DNA from: JAGXQV01 sp964505475
Lineage (GTDB): Bacteria; Pseudomonadota; Gammaproteobacteria; Burkholderiales; Sulfuricellaceae
Assembly: GCA_964505475.1 (NCBI GenBank)
Contig: CAZDIJ010000001.1
Location: forward strand, 1-64,000
Direction of reading: 5' to 3'
Length of the DNA: 64,000 nt
Part shown: positions 26,369 through 35,357 of the stretch, in pieces
Layout: each line of letters opens with the position of its first letter
Numbering within the stretch: the first letter of the stretch is position 1
Notes under the pieces: model-generated
What the model saw: only the letters and a program-made list of their open reading frames with translations
The model's database searches: none
What the model was told of the DNA's origin: nothing
Program-made: the position numbers and the translations under genes

Positions 26369-27874
26369 ATGGAAAATATGGAAAACCAGCCTTCGCAGGA
26401 CGAAAACCAGATCATCGCCGAACGCCGTGAAAAGCTGAAAAAGCTGCGCGAGCAGGGCATCGCCTTTCCCAACGACTTCTCGCGCGGCGACATGGCGGCC
26501 GATTTGCACGCCCGCCACGACGAGACCGACAAGGATGTTCTGGAAGGCACGCCGATCCGCGTCAGCGTGGCCGGGCGCATGATGCTGAAGCGGGTGATGG
26601 GCAAGGCCTGTTTCGCCACCATCCAAGACATGAGCGGCCGCCTCCAGCTCTTCATCACCGCCGACGATTCCGGGGCCGAGGCGCTGGAAGCCTTCAAGCA
26701 TTACGACCTGGGCGACATCCTCGGCGCCCGGGGCACCCTGTTCAAGACCAAGACCGGCGAGCTAACGGTGCGCGTCACCGAACTGCGCCTGTTGACCAAG
26801 TCGCTGCGTCCGCTGCCGGAGAAATTCCACGGCCTCACCGACCAGGAGCAGAAATACCGCCAGCGCTACCTCGACCTGATCACCAACGAGGAGTCGCGCA
26901 AGGTGTTCACGGTGCGCTCCAAGGTGATCCAGGCGATCCGTTCCTTCCTGGTGGAGCGCGGCTACCTGGAAGTGGAAACGCCAATGATGCACCCGATTCC
27001 CGGCGGCGCTTCGGCGCGCCCGTTCAGCACGCATCACAACGCGCTGGACATGGAGTTGTACCTGCGCATCGCCCCCGAACTGTACCTCAAGCGCCTGGTG
27101 GTGGGCGGTTTCGAGAAGGTCTTCGAGATCAACCGCAATTTCCGCAACGAAGGGCTATCGACGCGCCACAACCCGGAATTCACCATGATCGAATTCTACG
27201 AGGCGTACCGCGACTACAAGTACCTGATGGATTTGACCGAGGAGATGTTCCGCGAGGCGGCGAAATCGGTGCTCGGCCACACCGTGGTGCAGTACCAGGG
27301 CAACACCGTCAACCTGGGCGCGCCGTTCGACCGCCTGACCATCGTCGAGGCGATCCAGAAATACCATCCGGGGAAATTCAGCGATGAACAGTTTAACGAC
27401 CGCAAGACGCTGATCGACACGCTGAAGGGCATGAACGCCGCCTACAAGCCGACCGACGGCGTGGGCGGCCTGCAACTCTCGCTGTTCGAGGAAACCACCG
27501 AACATCTGCTGATCCAGCCGACCTTCATCATCGACTACCCGGCCGAAGTCTCCCCGCTGGCGCGGCGCAACGATGCCAATCCGGGCATCACCGACCGTTT
27601 CGAGCTGTTCATCGTCGGCCGCGAAATCGCCAACGGTTTTTCCGAGTTGAACGATGCGGAAGACCAGGCGGAGCGCTTCATGGAGCAGGTACGGCAGAAG
27701 GAAGCGGGGGACGCCGAGGCGATGCACTACGACGCCGACTACATCCGTTCGCTGGAATTCGGCCTGCCGCCCACCGCCGGCGAAGGCATCGGCATCGACC
27801 GCCTAATCATGCTGCTGACCGACAGCCCGAGCATCCGCGACGTGATCCTGTTCCCGCAGATGCGCCCGGAGTAA
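26369..27874 (+). CDS. lysS: Lysyl-tRNA synthetase, class II
   Basis: The 501-residue enzyme charges tRNA-Lys. The N-terminal OB-fold anticodon-binding domain (about 55-160) includes VAGRMMLKRVMGKACFATIQD. The class II catalytic domain has motif 1 around VETPMMHPIPGGASARPF, motif 2 as FEINRNFRNEGLSTRHNPEFT, read here as two overlapping pieces, and motif 3 as GEGIGIDRLIMLLT. Length and motifs are complete. AGGGAG precedes the ATG at the end of prfB, four bases away, so the two genes are cotranscribed. Confidence 0.96.
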   Translation: MENMENQPSQDENQIIAERREKLKKLREQGIAFPNDFSRGDMAADLHARHDETDKDVLEGTPIRVSVAGRMMLKRVMGKACFATIQDMSGRLQLFITADDSGAEALEAFKHYDLGDILGARGTLFKTKTGELTVRVTELRLLTKSLRPLPEKFHGLTDQEQKYRQRYLDLITNEESRKVFTVRSKVIQAIRSFLVERGYLEVETPMMHPIPGGASARPFSTHHNALDMELYLRIAPELYLKRLVVGGFEKVFEINRNFRNEGLSTRHNPEFTMIEFYEAYRDYKYLMDLTEEMFREAAKSVLGHTVVQYQGNTVNLGAPFDRLTIVEAIQKYHPGKFSDEQFNDRKTLIDTLKGMNAAYKPTDGVGGLQLSLFEETTEHLLIQPTFIIDYPAEVSPLARRNDANPGITDRFELFIVGREIANGFSELNDAEDQAERFMEQVRQKEAGDAEAMHYDADYIRSLEFGLPPTAGEGIGIDRLIMLLTDSPSIRDVILFPQMRPE

Positions 27875-27902
27875 TTATCCCAAATTATCCGAAATACGCT
27901 TT

Positions 27903-28177
27903 CAGCCACGGATACACACGGATTGGCACTGATGAATCAACTTAAAAAACGCGGTTCAACCACGGGGAACACGGGGAAATGACGGAATTGCAGCGAGGCA
28001 TGAAAAATATGTCACTCACCCGGCGGGTGAACAGTCGATCTCTTTCAACAGGATGTTTCCCCGGTTTTTCCCTGTGTTCCCCGTGGTTCAAATAAGGAAT
28101 TTAGGATCAATGCGTCGCCGAACGCCTGCCATTTGCCACAAACATGGAAAAACAGTTTTTTGATAATCCGTGGCTGA
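27903..28177. repeat. Inverted-repeat frame (family D) interrupted by a family A element
   Basis: The arms CAGCCACGGAT at 27903 and ATCCGTGGCTG at the right end (near 28166-28176) face each other across about 250 bp. A similar pair frames 56452-56765. A family A element is nested between these arms. The region follows lysS and has no recognisable gene. Whether D is a mobile element in its own right is uncertain. Confidence 0.4.
27941..28105 (+). mobile_element. Palindromic non-autonomous element, family A copy 2
   Basis: This 165-bp copy of the family A element is flanked by a perfect 5-bp direct repeat, ATCAA, at 27936-27940 and 28106-28110. The ends carry the TTCAACCACGGGGAACA inverted repeats, and the middle contains the small palindrome ACCCGGCGGGT. 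A 30-codon reading frame inside it is not conserved in frame in copy 1 and is not considered a gene. Confidence 0.82.
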
Positions 28178-28197
28178 ATGACTGTCTATAGATCAAC

Positions 28198-28369
28198 ATG
28201 CCTCTAACCTATTCTCAGCTATCGCTCCTTCCCCTGCTCGCGGGGGAAGGCCGGGATGGGGGCAAGCAGCGGCGGCCATGCGGGCAAACGCCCCCACCCC
28301 AACCCTCCCCCGCGCGCTATGCGCGCAAGGGAGGGCGTGGACGTTTGCTGAGAATAGTTTAGAGGCATG
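28198..28369. mobile_element. MITE-like element, family B diverged copy
   Basis: A 172-bp element starts ATGCCTCTAA and ends TTAGAGGCATG, with inverted repeats of about 22 bp continuing into CTATTCTCAG/CTGAGAATAG. The length and end pattern (ATGCC to GGCATG) match family B copies at 5887 and 56573, but the interior differs. TAGATCAAC on the left and TAGATCAAT on the right form a 9-bp target duplication with one mismatch. The right duplication covers the TGA stop of the adjacent REC-kinase gene. Confidence 0.78.
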
Positions 28370-28373
28370 TAGA

Positions 28374-29498
28374 TCAATTCAATTCAGCGAAATCTCCGGG
28401 AAACGGAGGGAATCTTACCGTTACGGTGGTTCCCCGTTCCGCCGAGGAGTCGAACCCGATCTCGCCGCCCATGGTCTGGATCATCAGACGCGCGGAATAG
28501 GTGCCGAGGCCGGTGCCGCTGCTCTTGCCGGCGGTGGCGTATTTGTCGAAAAAATGCTCGCGGATTTCTTCGGGTATGGCGCCCTGATTGTGGATGGCGA
28601 TAGAAAAAACGCCGGCGTCATGCCGCAGGTCGACGGCGACGCCACCACGCTCGGGCGAGGCTTCCATGGCGTTTTTCGTCAGGTTGGCGAGCAGCGAATA
28701 ACACAGCGTGGCTTCGCCGGGCACCATGAAAACCTCGCCGCCTTTTGCTTCGCGGCCATCGACGCGCATGGTCGCGTTGATCTGCAACGTGCGCACCAGC
28801 GCGCCATTGTCGTCGAGCACCCGCCGGATGACGGGAATCAAATCGACCGGCTGCGGCGCGAAGCGGTATAAACCCTGCTCCATCTTGTACAGATCGAGGG
28901 AGCGGCTAATCATTTCCAGCATGGTGTAGCCCGATTTTTCGACCATTTTGAGCAACTCGACCTGCTCCTCCCCCAGTCCGCTTTCACCGAGCAGCATGTG
29001 CGCCGCCATCAAGATGCCGTTGAGCGGGCTTTTCAAGTCGTGGTGCATGATCCGCTCGACATCGTCGCGCAGCACGGCGGCCTCTTCCAACGCCTGCTTC
29101 TGGGCGCGCAACTGGTTCAGCGCGGTGCGCAGCGACAGGTGGTTGCGCACCCGCGCCCGCACGATGGAAGGATGGAAGGGTTTGGAAATATAATCCACCG
29201 CCCCCAGCGCCAGCCCTTTTTCCTCGTCGCCCGCCGAATCCAGCGCGGAAATGAATATCACTGGAATATCCCGCGTCGAAGTATCCGCCTTGAGTTCGCG
29301 GATGACCCGGTAGCCGTCCATTTCCGGCATCATCACGTCGAGCATTATCAGATCGGGCAAATGCTCGCGCGCCCGCTCCAGCGCTTGCACGCCGTTTTTC
29401 GCCAGGAAAATCTGGTGTTCTTCCTTGAGTAGTTCAGAAAGCAGCGCACGGTTCTGTTTCTCGTCGTCCACCACGAGTATCGAAGACGTTTGCGTCAT
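28374..29498 (-). CDS. Receiver-histidine kinase (cytoplasmic hybrid)
   Basis: The 374-residue soluble protein has an N-terminal receiver (about 5-125, VVDDEKQNR and IMLDVMMPEMDG) followed by a histidine kinase. Its H box is MHHDLKSPLNGIL, and its ATPase part has TKNAMEA and GTGLGTYSARL. Proteins of this build can both receive a phosphate from the upstream hybrid kinase and autophosphorylate. Its start overlaps the hybrid kinase stop by 4 bp, making it the last gene of the TonB-lipocalin-YfiR operon. No output domain is present, so the final target lies elsewhere. Confidence 0.88.
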   Translation of the reverse strand: MTQTSSILVVDDEKQNRALLSELLKEEHQIFLAKNGVQALERAREHLPDLIMLDVMMPEMDGYRVIRELKADTSTRDIPVIFISALDSAGDEEKGLALGAVDYISKPFHPSIVRARVRNHLSLRTALNQLRAQKQALEEAAVLRDDVERIMHHDLKSPLNGILMAAHMLLGESGLGEEQVELLKMVEKSGYTMLEMISRSLDLYKMEQGLYRFAPQPVDLIPVIRRVLDDNGALVRTLQINATMRVDGREAKGGEVFMVPGEATLCYSLLANLTKNAMEASPERGGVAVDLRHDAGVFSIAIHNQGAIPEEIREHFFDKYATAGKSSGTGLGTYSARLMIQTMGGEIGFDSSAERGTTVTVRFPPFPGDFAELN

Positions 29499-32400
29499 GG
29501 CATTTCTCCCACATTCAGCGCCAGCCTGAGTTCGGCGGTCAATTCCAGCGCCCGTTCATATTCGATATCCTCGATCAGGTCGCCGATCCGGTCGAGCAAC
29601 GCGCCCAGGCTGGCATCGGCAATCCCGCCGCGCAAGCGGCGGAAAACATCCTCGGCGGCGGCGTCGTCCTGTTCCAGCAAGGCTTCGAGCTTGTCCAGCA
29701 ACGGCAGCGCCTCTCCCTTGCCGGCGCCCTGCATGGCCGGGGCGGATGGCTGCCCTTCCGCCGGCAGCGCTTCCAGGGACTTGGCGATGCGGCTGGCCGC
29801 CGCGGCGAATTTTTCCACCTGAATCCGCGTCTCGCGGCCTTCGGCGAGAGCCAGTTCGAGTTCGCGCGCATGGCCGGACAATTCCTGCGCCCCGATGGCG
29901 GCGGCCCCGGATTTGACCGAGTGGCTCAGGCGCAGGGCTTCCGCCGTTTCACCGCGCGCGATCAAGTCGCGCGCGCGGCTGCCGGCATCGCCGAAGTCGC
30001 GCTGGAATATCCGCAGGATGCGCAGGTAAAATTCGCTCTTGCCCATATGGTTGCGCATGCCGAGAACGGTATCGACGCCGTCCAGTTCAATGCCGAACGG
30101 GGCCGGCGTTTCGGCTTTCTGCATTTCGGCTTTCCCCGGCTCGCCGGAGGATATGGCCATGCTCCCGCCGATCCATTGCTCCAGCGCGGCATACAGTATT
30201 TCAGGATTGATCGGCTTGGTAAGGTGGTCGTTCATGCCCGCTTCCAGGCTGCGCTCGCGGTCGCCCGCCATCGCGTGCGCGGTCATGGCGATGATGGGCA
30301 GATCGCGGCAGCGGGTATCGCCGCGGATCAGCCTGGTGGCTGTAATGCCGTCCATCTCGGGCATCTGGATGTCCATCAGAACCAGGTGATAAGCCCCGGC
30401 AAATACCTTTTCCGCTGCTTCGCGGCCGTTGACCGCTTCGTCGATAACCACCCCAGTTTCCTTGAGAAACTCGATGGCGACTTCGCGGTTGAGCGGGCTG
30501 TCGTCCACCACCAGCACGCGCGCGCCACGCAGCGCCCGGAAATCGCGGCGGCTTTCCTTCACCGCCTGGCGGTAGCAGCGGCGATAGCCGGCGACATCCT
30601 CCCCCAGCAGCGCCTCGACGATGGCGTCATGCAAGGTGGATTCGCTGACCGGCTTGGCCAGCAAGTGGCCGATCCCGGCCTCTCCGGCGGCGGCGGAAAT
30701 CTTGTCCTGGCTGTAGGCGGTAATCATCAGGATCGCCGGCACCACTCCCAACGACCGGCTGTTCTGGCGGATACGGCGCGCGGTCTCGATACCGTCGATG
30801 CCCGGCATCATCCAGTCGAGCAGCACCACCCGGTAGGCATCCTTTTCCATCTGCGCCCGATGCAGCATTTCCAGCGCCGACTCGCCATCCGCCGCGGTTT
30901 CCGGCCTCATGCCGAAATGCAGCAGGGCTTCGCGCAACACCAGGCGGGCGGTTTCGTTGTCGTCCACTACCAGCACCCGCACCCCCGCCAGCCGGTCGAG
31001 CGGCAGATGCTGGGCGTCCCCGCCGGCTTGCAGGCCGAAAACCGCGGTGAAATAGAAGCTGCAACCCTTGCCGGGAGTGCTTTCCAGCCAGATGCGCCCG
31101 CCCATCATTTCGCTGAGCTGCTTGCAAATCGCCAGCCCCAGCCCGGTTCCGCCGAACTTGCGAGTCACCGAGCCGTCGGCCTGGGTAAAGGGATGGAACA
31201 ATCCGTCCTGCAACGCGGGTTCGATGCCGATCCCGGTATCGCGCACCGAAAAACGCAGTTCCGCCTTGTCGGGGAGCTGCATCCCAGGTTCCACGCCCAC
31301 CACGATCTCACCGGCCTCGGTGAACTTGACCGAGTTGTTGACCAGATTGGTCAGCACCTGCCCCAGCCGCAGCGGGTCGCCCACCAGGTGGCGCTGAACG
31401 TCGCGGCGGATATGGAACAACAGCTCCAGCCCCTTGTCCTGCGCCTTGAGGGAAACCAGCGCGGAAACATTGCGGAATACGCCGTCGAGTTCAAATGGGA
31501 TTTCCTCCAAGGTCAGCTTGCCGGCCTCGATCTTGGAATAATCGAGCACGTCGTTGATTACCCCGAGCAGTGCGTCGGAGGAGGACACCACTTTCTCCAG
31601 ATAGTCGCGTTGCTTGGCATCCAGGCTGGTGCCCAGGGTAAGGCGGCTCAAACCGATGATGGCGTTCATCGGAGTGCGTATCTCATGGCTCATGCGCGCC
31701 AGGAAGTCCGACTTGGCATGATTCGCCTCGCGCGCCTCCTCGATCGCCAGGTTGAGCGCCTGGGTGCGCCGCCAGACCTTGTCCTCGAGCTGCTCGCGGT
31801 AGTCCGCCAACTCCAGATCGCGCGCTTGCAGGCTATCGAGCATGGCGTTGAAGCCTTGGCCGAGCTTGCCGATTTCGTCCTCGCTGGTGATTTCGGCGCG
31901 TTCGTCGAGACTGTAATCCTCCTTGACCCTGGCCATCAGACGGCTCAGGTTTTCCAAGGGAATGGAAAACCATTTCGCCACCGCGTGCGAAATAAACAGG
32001 GAAATCAGCAAGACGCCGAACAATACCCAGCCCGTATTGGCCAGGCTGCGGCGGAACGCCTCGTCGAAACGGTCGAGCGAGGCGACCAATTCCAGGGTCG
32101 CCTGCACCCTGCCGCCTTCGATCAACGGCTGCCACACCACCAGGTGCGAATCGGAGAACCGGTAACCCGGCAATAGCCCGGAAAGCTGGGTAACGGCGAT
32201 CCCTGCCCGGGAATCGCGGCGGAATTCGGCGAACACGCCGCCGTTCGGAAGCAGAATGCGCGCCTGCTGGATGGACGCATTGCTTTCGAGGGAGGCCAGC
32301 AGGCGCCCGGCTTCGCGCTTGTCCTGGAAGGCCAGCGCGGCCTGGCTGTTGGTGGCGATGATGCGGCTCTGCGCCGACAGCGAATCCACCCATTCGCTGC

Positions 32401-32530
32401 GCAGCAGATTCTGCTGCTGGTAGCCCACCAGGAGAAATACCAGCAGCGAAGCCACAACCAGCGAGCCGGCGCCGAGCAGCGCCAATTTGCCGCGTATCGA
32501 CATCGCGGACAGCATTCCCGGCTTGCTCAT
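29495..32530 (-). CDS. CHASE8 hybrid sensor histidine kinase (BarA-like layout)
   Basis: The 1011-residue inner-membrane protein has a helix at about 15-35 and a periplasmic region resembling CHASE8 (about 40-160, with ATNSQAALAFQD and ASIQQARILLPNGG). A second helix, HAMP (about 185-240) and coiled coil follow. Then come HisKA (MSHEIRTPMNAIIG near 285), the ATPase domain (FGGTGLGLAICKQL), two receivers (VLLDWMMPGIDG and VLMDIQMPEMDG) and an Hpt domain (LSHSVKSGAAAIGA). The relay is thus complete within one chain. CHASE8 is also the periplasmic domain of YfiN/TpbB, whose partner is YfiR, and a YfiR-like gene lies directly upstream with a 4-bp overlap. Confidence 0.9.
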   Translation of the reverse strand: MSKPGMLSAMSIRGKLALLGAGSLVVASLLVFLLVGYQQQNLLRSEWVDSLSAQSRIIATNSQAALAFQDKREAGRLLASLESNASIQQARILLPNGGVFAEFRRDSRAGIAVTQLSGLLPGYRFSDSHLVVWQPLIEGGRVQATLELVASLDRFDEAFRRSLANTGWVLFGVLLISLFISHAVAKWFSIPLENLSRLMARVKEDYSLDERAEITSEDEIGKLGQGFNAMLDSLQARDLELADYREQLEDKVWRRTQALNLAIEEAREANHAKSDFLARMSHEIRTPMNAIIGLSRLTLGTSLDAKQRDYLEKVVSSSDALLGVINDVLDYSKIEAGKLTLEEIPFELDGVFRNVSALVSLKAQDKGLELLFHIRRDVQRHLVGDPLRLGQVLTNLVNNSVKFTEAGEIVVGVEPGMQLPDKAELRFSVRDTGIGIEPALQDGLFHPFTQADGSVTRKFGGTGLGLAICKQLSEMMGGRIWLESTPGKGCSFYFTAVFGLQAGGDAQHLPLDRLAGVRVLVVDDNETARLVLREALLHFGMRPETAADGESALEMLHRAQMEKDAYRVVLLDWMMPGIDGIETARRIRQNSRSLGVVPAILMITAYSQDKISAAAGEAGIGHLLAKPVSESTLHDAIVEALLGEDVAGYRRCYRQAVKESRRDFRALRGARVLVVDDSPLNREVAIEFLKETGVVIDEAVNGREAAEKVFAGAYHLVLMDIQMPEMDGITATRLIRGDTRCRDLPIIAMTAHAMAGDRERSLEAGMNDHLTKPINPEILYAALEQWIGGSMAISSGEPGKAEMQKAETPAPFGIELDGVDTVLGMRNHMGKSEFYLRILRIFQRDFGDAGSRARDLIARGETAEALRLSHSVKSGAAAIGAQELSGHARELELALAEGRETRIQVEKFAAAASRIAKSLEALPAEGQPSAPAMQGAGKGEALPLLDKLEALLEQDDAAAEDVFRRLRGGIADASLGALLDRIGDLIEDIEYERALELTAELRLALNVGEMP

Positions 32531-33111
32531 GGCTCCACCACCTTCGCCAGACGGAGCAACTGCGCATTGAATTCCAGTCCCTGTTTCTGCGCCGCCTTGC
32601 GGTTGAGCGTCACCCCCACGCGGTCGCCGCTCACGGTCAGCTCGACCATGCCGCCCGCCTTGGCGAAGCCCGGAATGTCGGAAACGCTGACCATGCGCTT
32701 GCCGGCCAGCTTGCGCAGGATCATGTCAATGCCGGAACTCTCGGAACGGCTGACAAAGATAAAGTCGCAGGCGATATTGTCGCCGATGGCGGCCAAGTTG
32801 ACGATTTCGACGCCGCGCCCGTGAACCGGCTCGCGCGCCAACTGTTCCAAGGCGTTGCCGAACGGATTGGCGCCGGCTATGCAAAAAACCAGGCTGGATT
32901 GCGGCTTGGCGGTTTCCGGCCAATAGACGAACTGGGGGAGCTTGAACAGCAGCACCGCCTTCAAACCATATTCGGATATGGCCGCCTGATCCGCGCGCGC
33001 ATTCAGGCTAACGCCGGACACGGCCAGCACCAGCAATGCCGCCAGCCAGCGGCCGCGCCAGGATGCAGGCCGAGCACTCCGGAAAAACCTATTGATTGTT
33101 CTGAATATCAA
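32527..33111 (-). CDS. YfiR-like periplasmic protein (DUF4154)
   Basis: About 194 residues, with a basic start and a signal peptide ending near LNARADQ. The mature part matches YfiR/DUF4154: KAVLLFKLPQFVYWPE, LVFCIAGANPFG, CDFIFVSRSESS, and SVSDIPGFAKAGGMVEL with RVGVTLNRKAA. YfiR represses the CHASE8 domain of YfiN in Pseudomonas; here the CHASE8 partner would be the hybrid kinase encoded next. No ATG fits, so translation most likely begins at TTG 33111, preceded by GAAGGTG just after the TonB receptor stop. The last codons overlap the kinase start. Confidence 0.85.
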   Translation of the reverse strand: MIFRTINRFFRSARPASWRGRWLAALLVLAVSGVSLNARADQAAISEYGLKAVLLFKLPQFVYWPETAKPQSSLVFCIAGANPFGNALEQLAREPVHGRGVEIVNLAAIGDNIACDFIFVSRSESSGIDMILRKLAGKRMVSVSDIPGFAKAGGMVELTVSGDRVGVTLNRKAAQKQGLEFNAQLLRLAKVVEP

Positions 33112-33124
33112 TTTAGCGGCACCT

Positions 33125-35341
33125 TCAGAAACGATATTCCAGCGACAGCATGAAAGAACGCGGCGGCTGCGGCATGTTGACGAAAGTCGTGCTGCTCGAC
33201 CCATACGCCGCGTAGTAACGGCGGTCGAACAGATTGTAGATGTCCAGATAGGCCGACAGGTTCCGGTCGGCCAGCTTGTGCACGCCAAAGTGCAGGTTCA
33301 TCACGGCATGGCCGGGGGTCGTCAGGCGCTCGCCCGGCCTGGTCTTGTCGCTGCGCCCGGTGGTAGTGGCGCCGATCAGGTAGAGCTTGGGCGTCACCGT
33401 GAAACGGTTGCGGTAGCGGAACGTCGTACCCAGCTTGAGTTTCTGTTCGGCGATGTAGCTCTGATCGAGGTCGATGCCGTTGGGCGACTCGCGCACCTGG
33501 CCGGCCACGTAACTGTAACCGCCCCAACTATCGCTGCTCCAAGCGTTGCTGAATTGGTTGCGCCAGTGCAGGATGAAATCGGCGCCCCGATGCGATTCCT
33601 TGCCGGCGTTGTCCTTGATGCTCGACTGCGACAGCAGCGCGCCGGGAATGTATTGGGTCGGCACCGCCTGGTCGCGCGTGACGATGAGGTTGTCGATTTC
33701 CGCATAGTACAGGTTGGCGATGAAATTCAGGTTGGAACGCGGCCGCCAGTCCCATGTCAGCGCCAGGTTGCGCGAGGTTTCCGGTTTCAGGCCGAAATTC
33801 GGCGAACGGAAATTGCTGCCGAGATAAAGTCCGTCGCTATTCCTGGCGCCGGAAAAGGTGCCGAAGGTGCTGAAACTTTCCTCGGCGGAAGGCGCGCGGA
33901 ATGCCTCGCCGTAAAGCAGTTTGAGGTCGCTATTGGGAGCGTTGCGCCAGATCAACCCGAGGCGGGGATTGAGGCTGCCGCCGTACGCGGAATTGCGGTC
34001 GTAACGTACCCCGGCCATGGTGGAAAAGGCCTTGTTCCACTTGCTCTGCAACTGAAAATAAGCCGAGGTGTTGCTGTAGCGCGCCTCGAAGGAGGCGATG
34101 GGCAGCGTGGTATTGGGATAGGTCACGCCTTGCGCATCCCTGGGCGATCCGGTGTCGTAAGGCTTGGGAAAATCCGGGATTTCGAGCGCGTAATACTCCT
34201 TGTAGCCAATCCCGGCCAGCACGGTATGCGCTCCATCGAACCGCCAGTTGAAATTCTGCTCGATTCCCCGGCGCCAGGCTTTGGCGTAATCGTAGCCGTG
34301 ATCCTGGAAATCGGTAAAAATATTGACGTACTTCGAGCGCGGATCGACTTCATAGCCTGAATAATCCACCACCAGTTCGCCCTTCAGAGCGGGCGTCAAC
34401 TCGAAGCGCAACGCGCCGTACATCGTCTCGATGGCGGTATTCCAGTTGGCGTCGGCAAGATAGAGGGCGGTATCGGGACGATCTCCGGTGCTGGTAAGGC
34501 TGCGGAAATAGTTGCGGTAGTAGCCCAACGTCAGATCGTCGCCCACGTCGAGGCGGGCGTACAAGCTATCGCTGGCGTTCCCGCCGGCGTAGTTCTCGCG
34601 CGCCGCCGCCGGCGCCGCCACCGCCCCCGAGAAGGTCTTGGCATCCACCCTGGGAAAATCCTTGGGGTAATACTGGTCGAGCCGGGCACCGTCGGAGCGC
34701 TGCTTATGCCCCCCCACCGTCAGGGCGATCCGCTCGTTGAGGCGCACCCCGGCCAGCAGCGAGCTTTCCATGCTCCCGAACGAGCCGCCGCCCGCCGACA
34801 CCCACGCCCCCTCGTTTTCGGCGGGCTGCCCGGTGATGACGTTGACGACGCCGGCGAATGCGTCCGCGCCGTAAAGCGCGGCGGCGGGACCGTACAGCAC
34901 TTCCACCTGCTTGGCATGATACAGGGCGTAATTTTCCGCCACGGGTATCTTGCCGCCGGCGGGATGGTCGATGCGCACGCCGTCCTGCAAGATCAGTATC
35001 TTGTTGTTGCTGACGTGCCCCTGGAAGGCGAAATTGTTGTAGGCGGAAGACTTGGTGCCGCGCTGGAAATCGACGCCCGGCAAGTCTTCGAGCAGGTCGG
35101 CAAGATTCTTGTAGCGCCGCTCGCGTATCTGGTCGCGGGTAAACACCATGATGTGCGCCGGAGACTCGGCACGGGTTTCCCGATGGCGGGAAGCCGTCAC
35201 CACCGGTGTGGCGAAAATCTCATCCAGGGACAACGGCAGCAAATCCTGCACATCGTTGCCAACCGCCCCCTCAGCCACGCCCCAGCCACAGGCCAGCAAG
35301 AGCAGGGAAAGCCTGGCATGTTTTTTTGCGTATCCCGACAT
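33125..35341 (-). CDS. TonB-dependent outer-membrane receptor (first of two)
   Basis: The protein is about 738 residues, with a signal peptide (residues 1-27) and a plug domain (about 50-165). The plug includes TPVVTASRHRET, DLLEDLPGVDFQRG, ILILQDGVRID and VEVLYGPAAALYGADAFAGVVNVIT. A 22-strand barrel ends in the aromatic FMLSLEYRF expected of outer-membrane proteins. It belongs to the group of BtuB/FecA/CirA-like receptors, but the ligand is not evident. The ATG at 35341 is used; a TTG one codon earlier exists. It lies between the lipocalin-like gene and yfiR, so ligand binding or import may feed the YfiR/CHASE8 sensor. Confidence 0.9.
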   Translation of the reverse strand: MSGYAKKHARLSLLLLACGWGVAEGAVGNDVQDLLPLSLDEIFATPVVTASRHRETRAESPAHIMVFTRDQIRERRYKNLADLLEDLPGVDFQRGTKSSAYNNFAFQGHVSNNKILILQDGVRIDHPAGGKIPVAENYALYHAKQVEVLYGPAAALYGADAFAGVVNVITGQPAENEGAWVSAGGGSFGSMESSLLAGVRLNERIALTVGGHKQRSDGARLDQYYPKDFPRVDAKTFSGAVAAPAAARENYAGGNASDSLYARLDVGDDLTLGYYRNYFRSLTSTGDRPDTALYLADANWNTAIETMYGALRFELTPALKGELVVDYSGYEVDPRSKYVNIFTDFQDHGYDYAKAWRRGIEQNFNWRFDGAHTVLAGIGYKEYYALEIPDFPKPYDTGSPRDAQGVTYPNTTLPIASFEARYSNTSAYFQLQSKWNKAFSTMAGVRYDRNSAYGGSLNPRLGLIWRNAPNSDLKLLYGEAFRAPSAEESFSTFGTFSGARNSDGLYLGSNFRSPNFGLKPETSRNLALTWDWRPRSNLNFIANLYYAEIDNLIVTRDQAVPTQYIPGALLSQSSIKDNAGKESHRGADFILHWRNQFSNAWSSDSWGGYSYVAGQVRESPNGIDLDQSYIAEQKLKLGTTFRYRNRFTVTPKLYLIGATTTGRSDKTRPGERLTTPGHAVMNLHFGVHKLADRNLSAYLDIYNLFDRRYYAAYGSSSTTFVNMPQPPRSFMLSLEYRF

Positions 35342-35357
35342 CAAACCGCCCGTGCCC

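Noticed and set aside
27990..28097. Small reading frame inside family A elements (about 30 codons)
   Set aside because: A similar peptide appears in copies 2 and 3, but copy 1 uses a different frame and copy 4 is rearranged, so it looks like a by-product of repeat sequence.
29870..32176. Open frame of 768 codons opposite the hybrid kinase
   Set aside because: It is an antisense shadow; the kinase on the other strand is complete.
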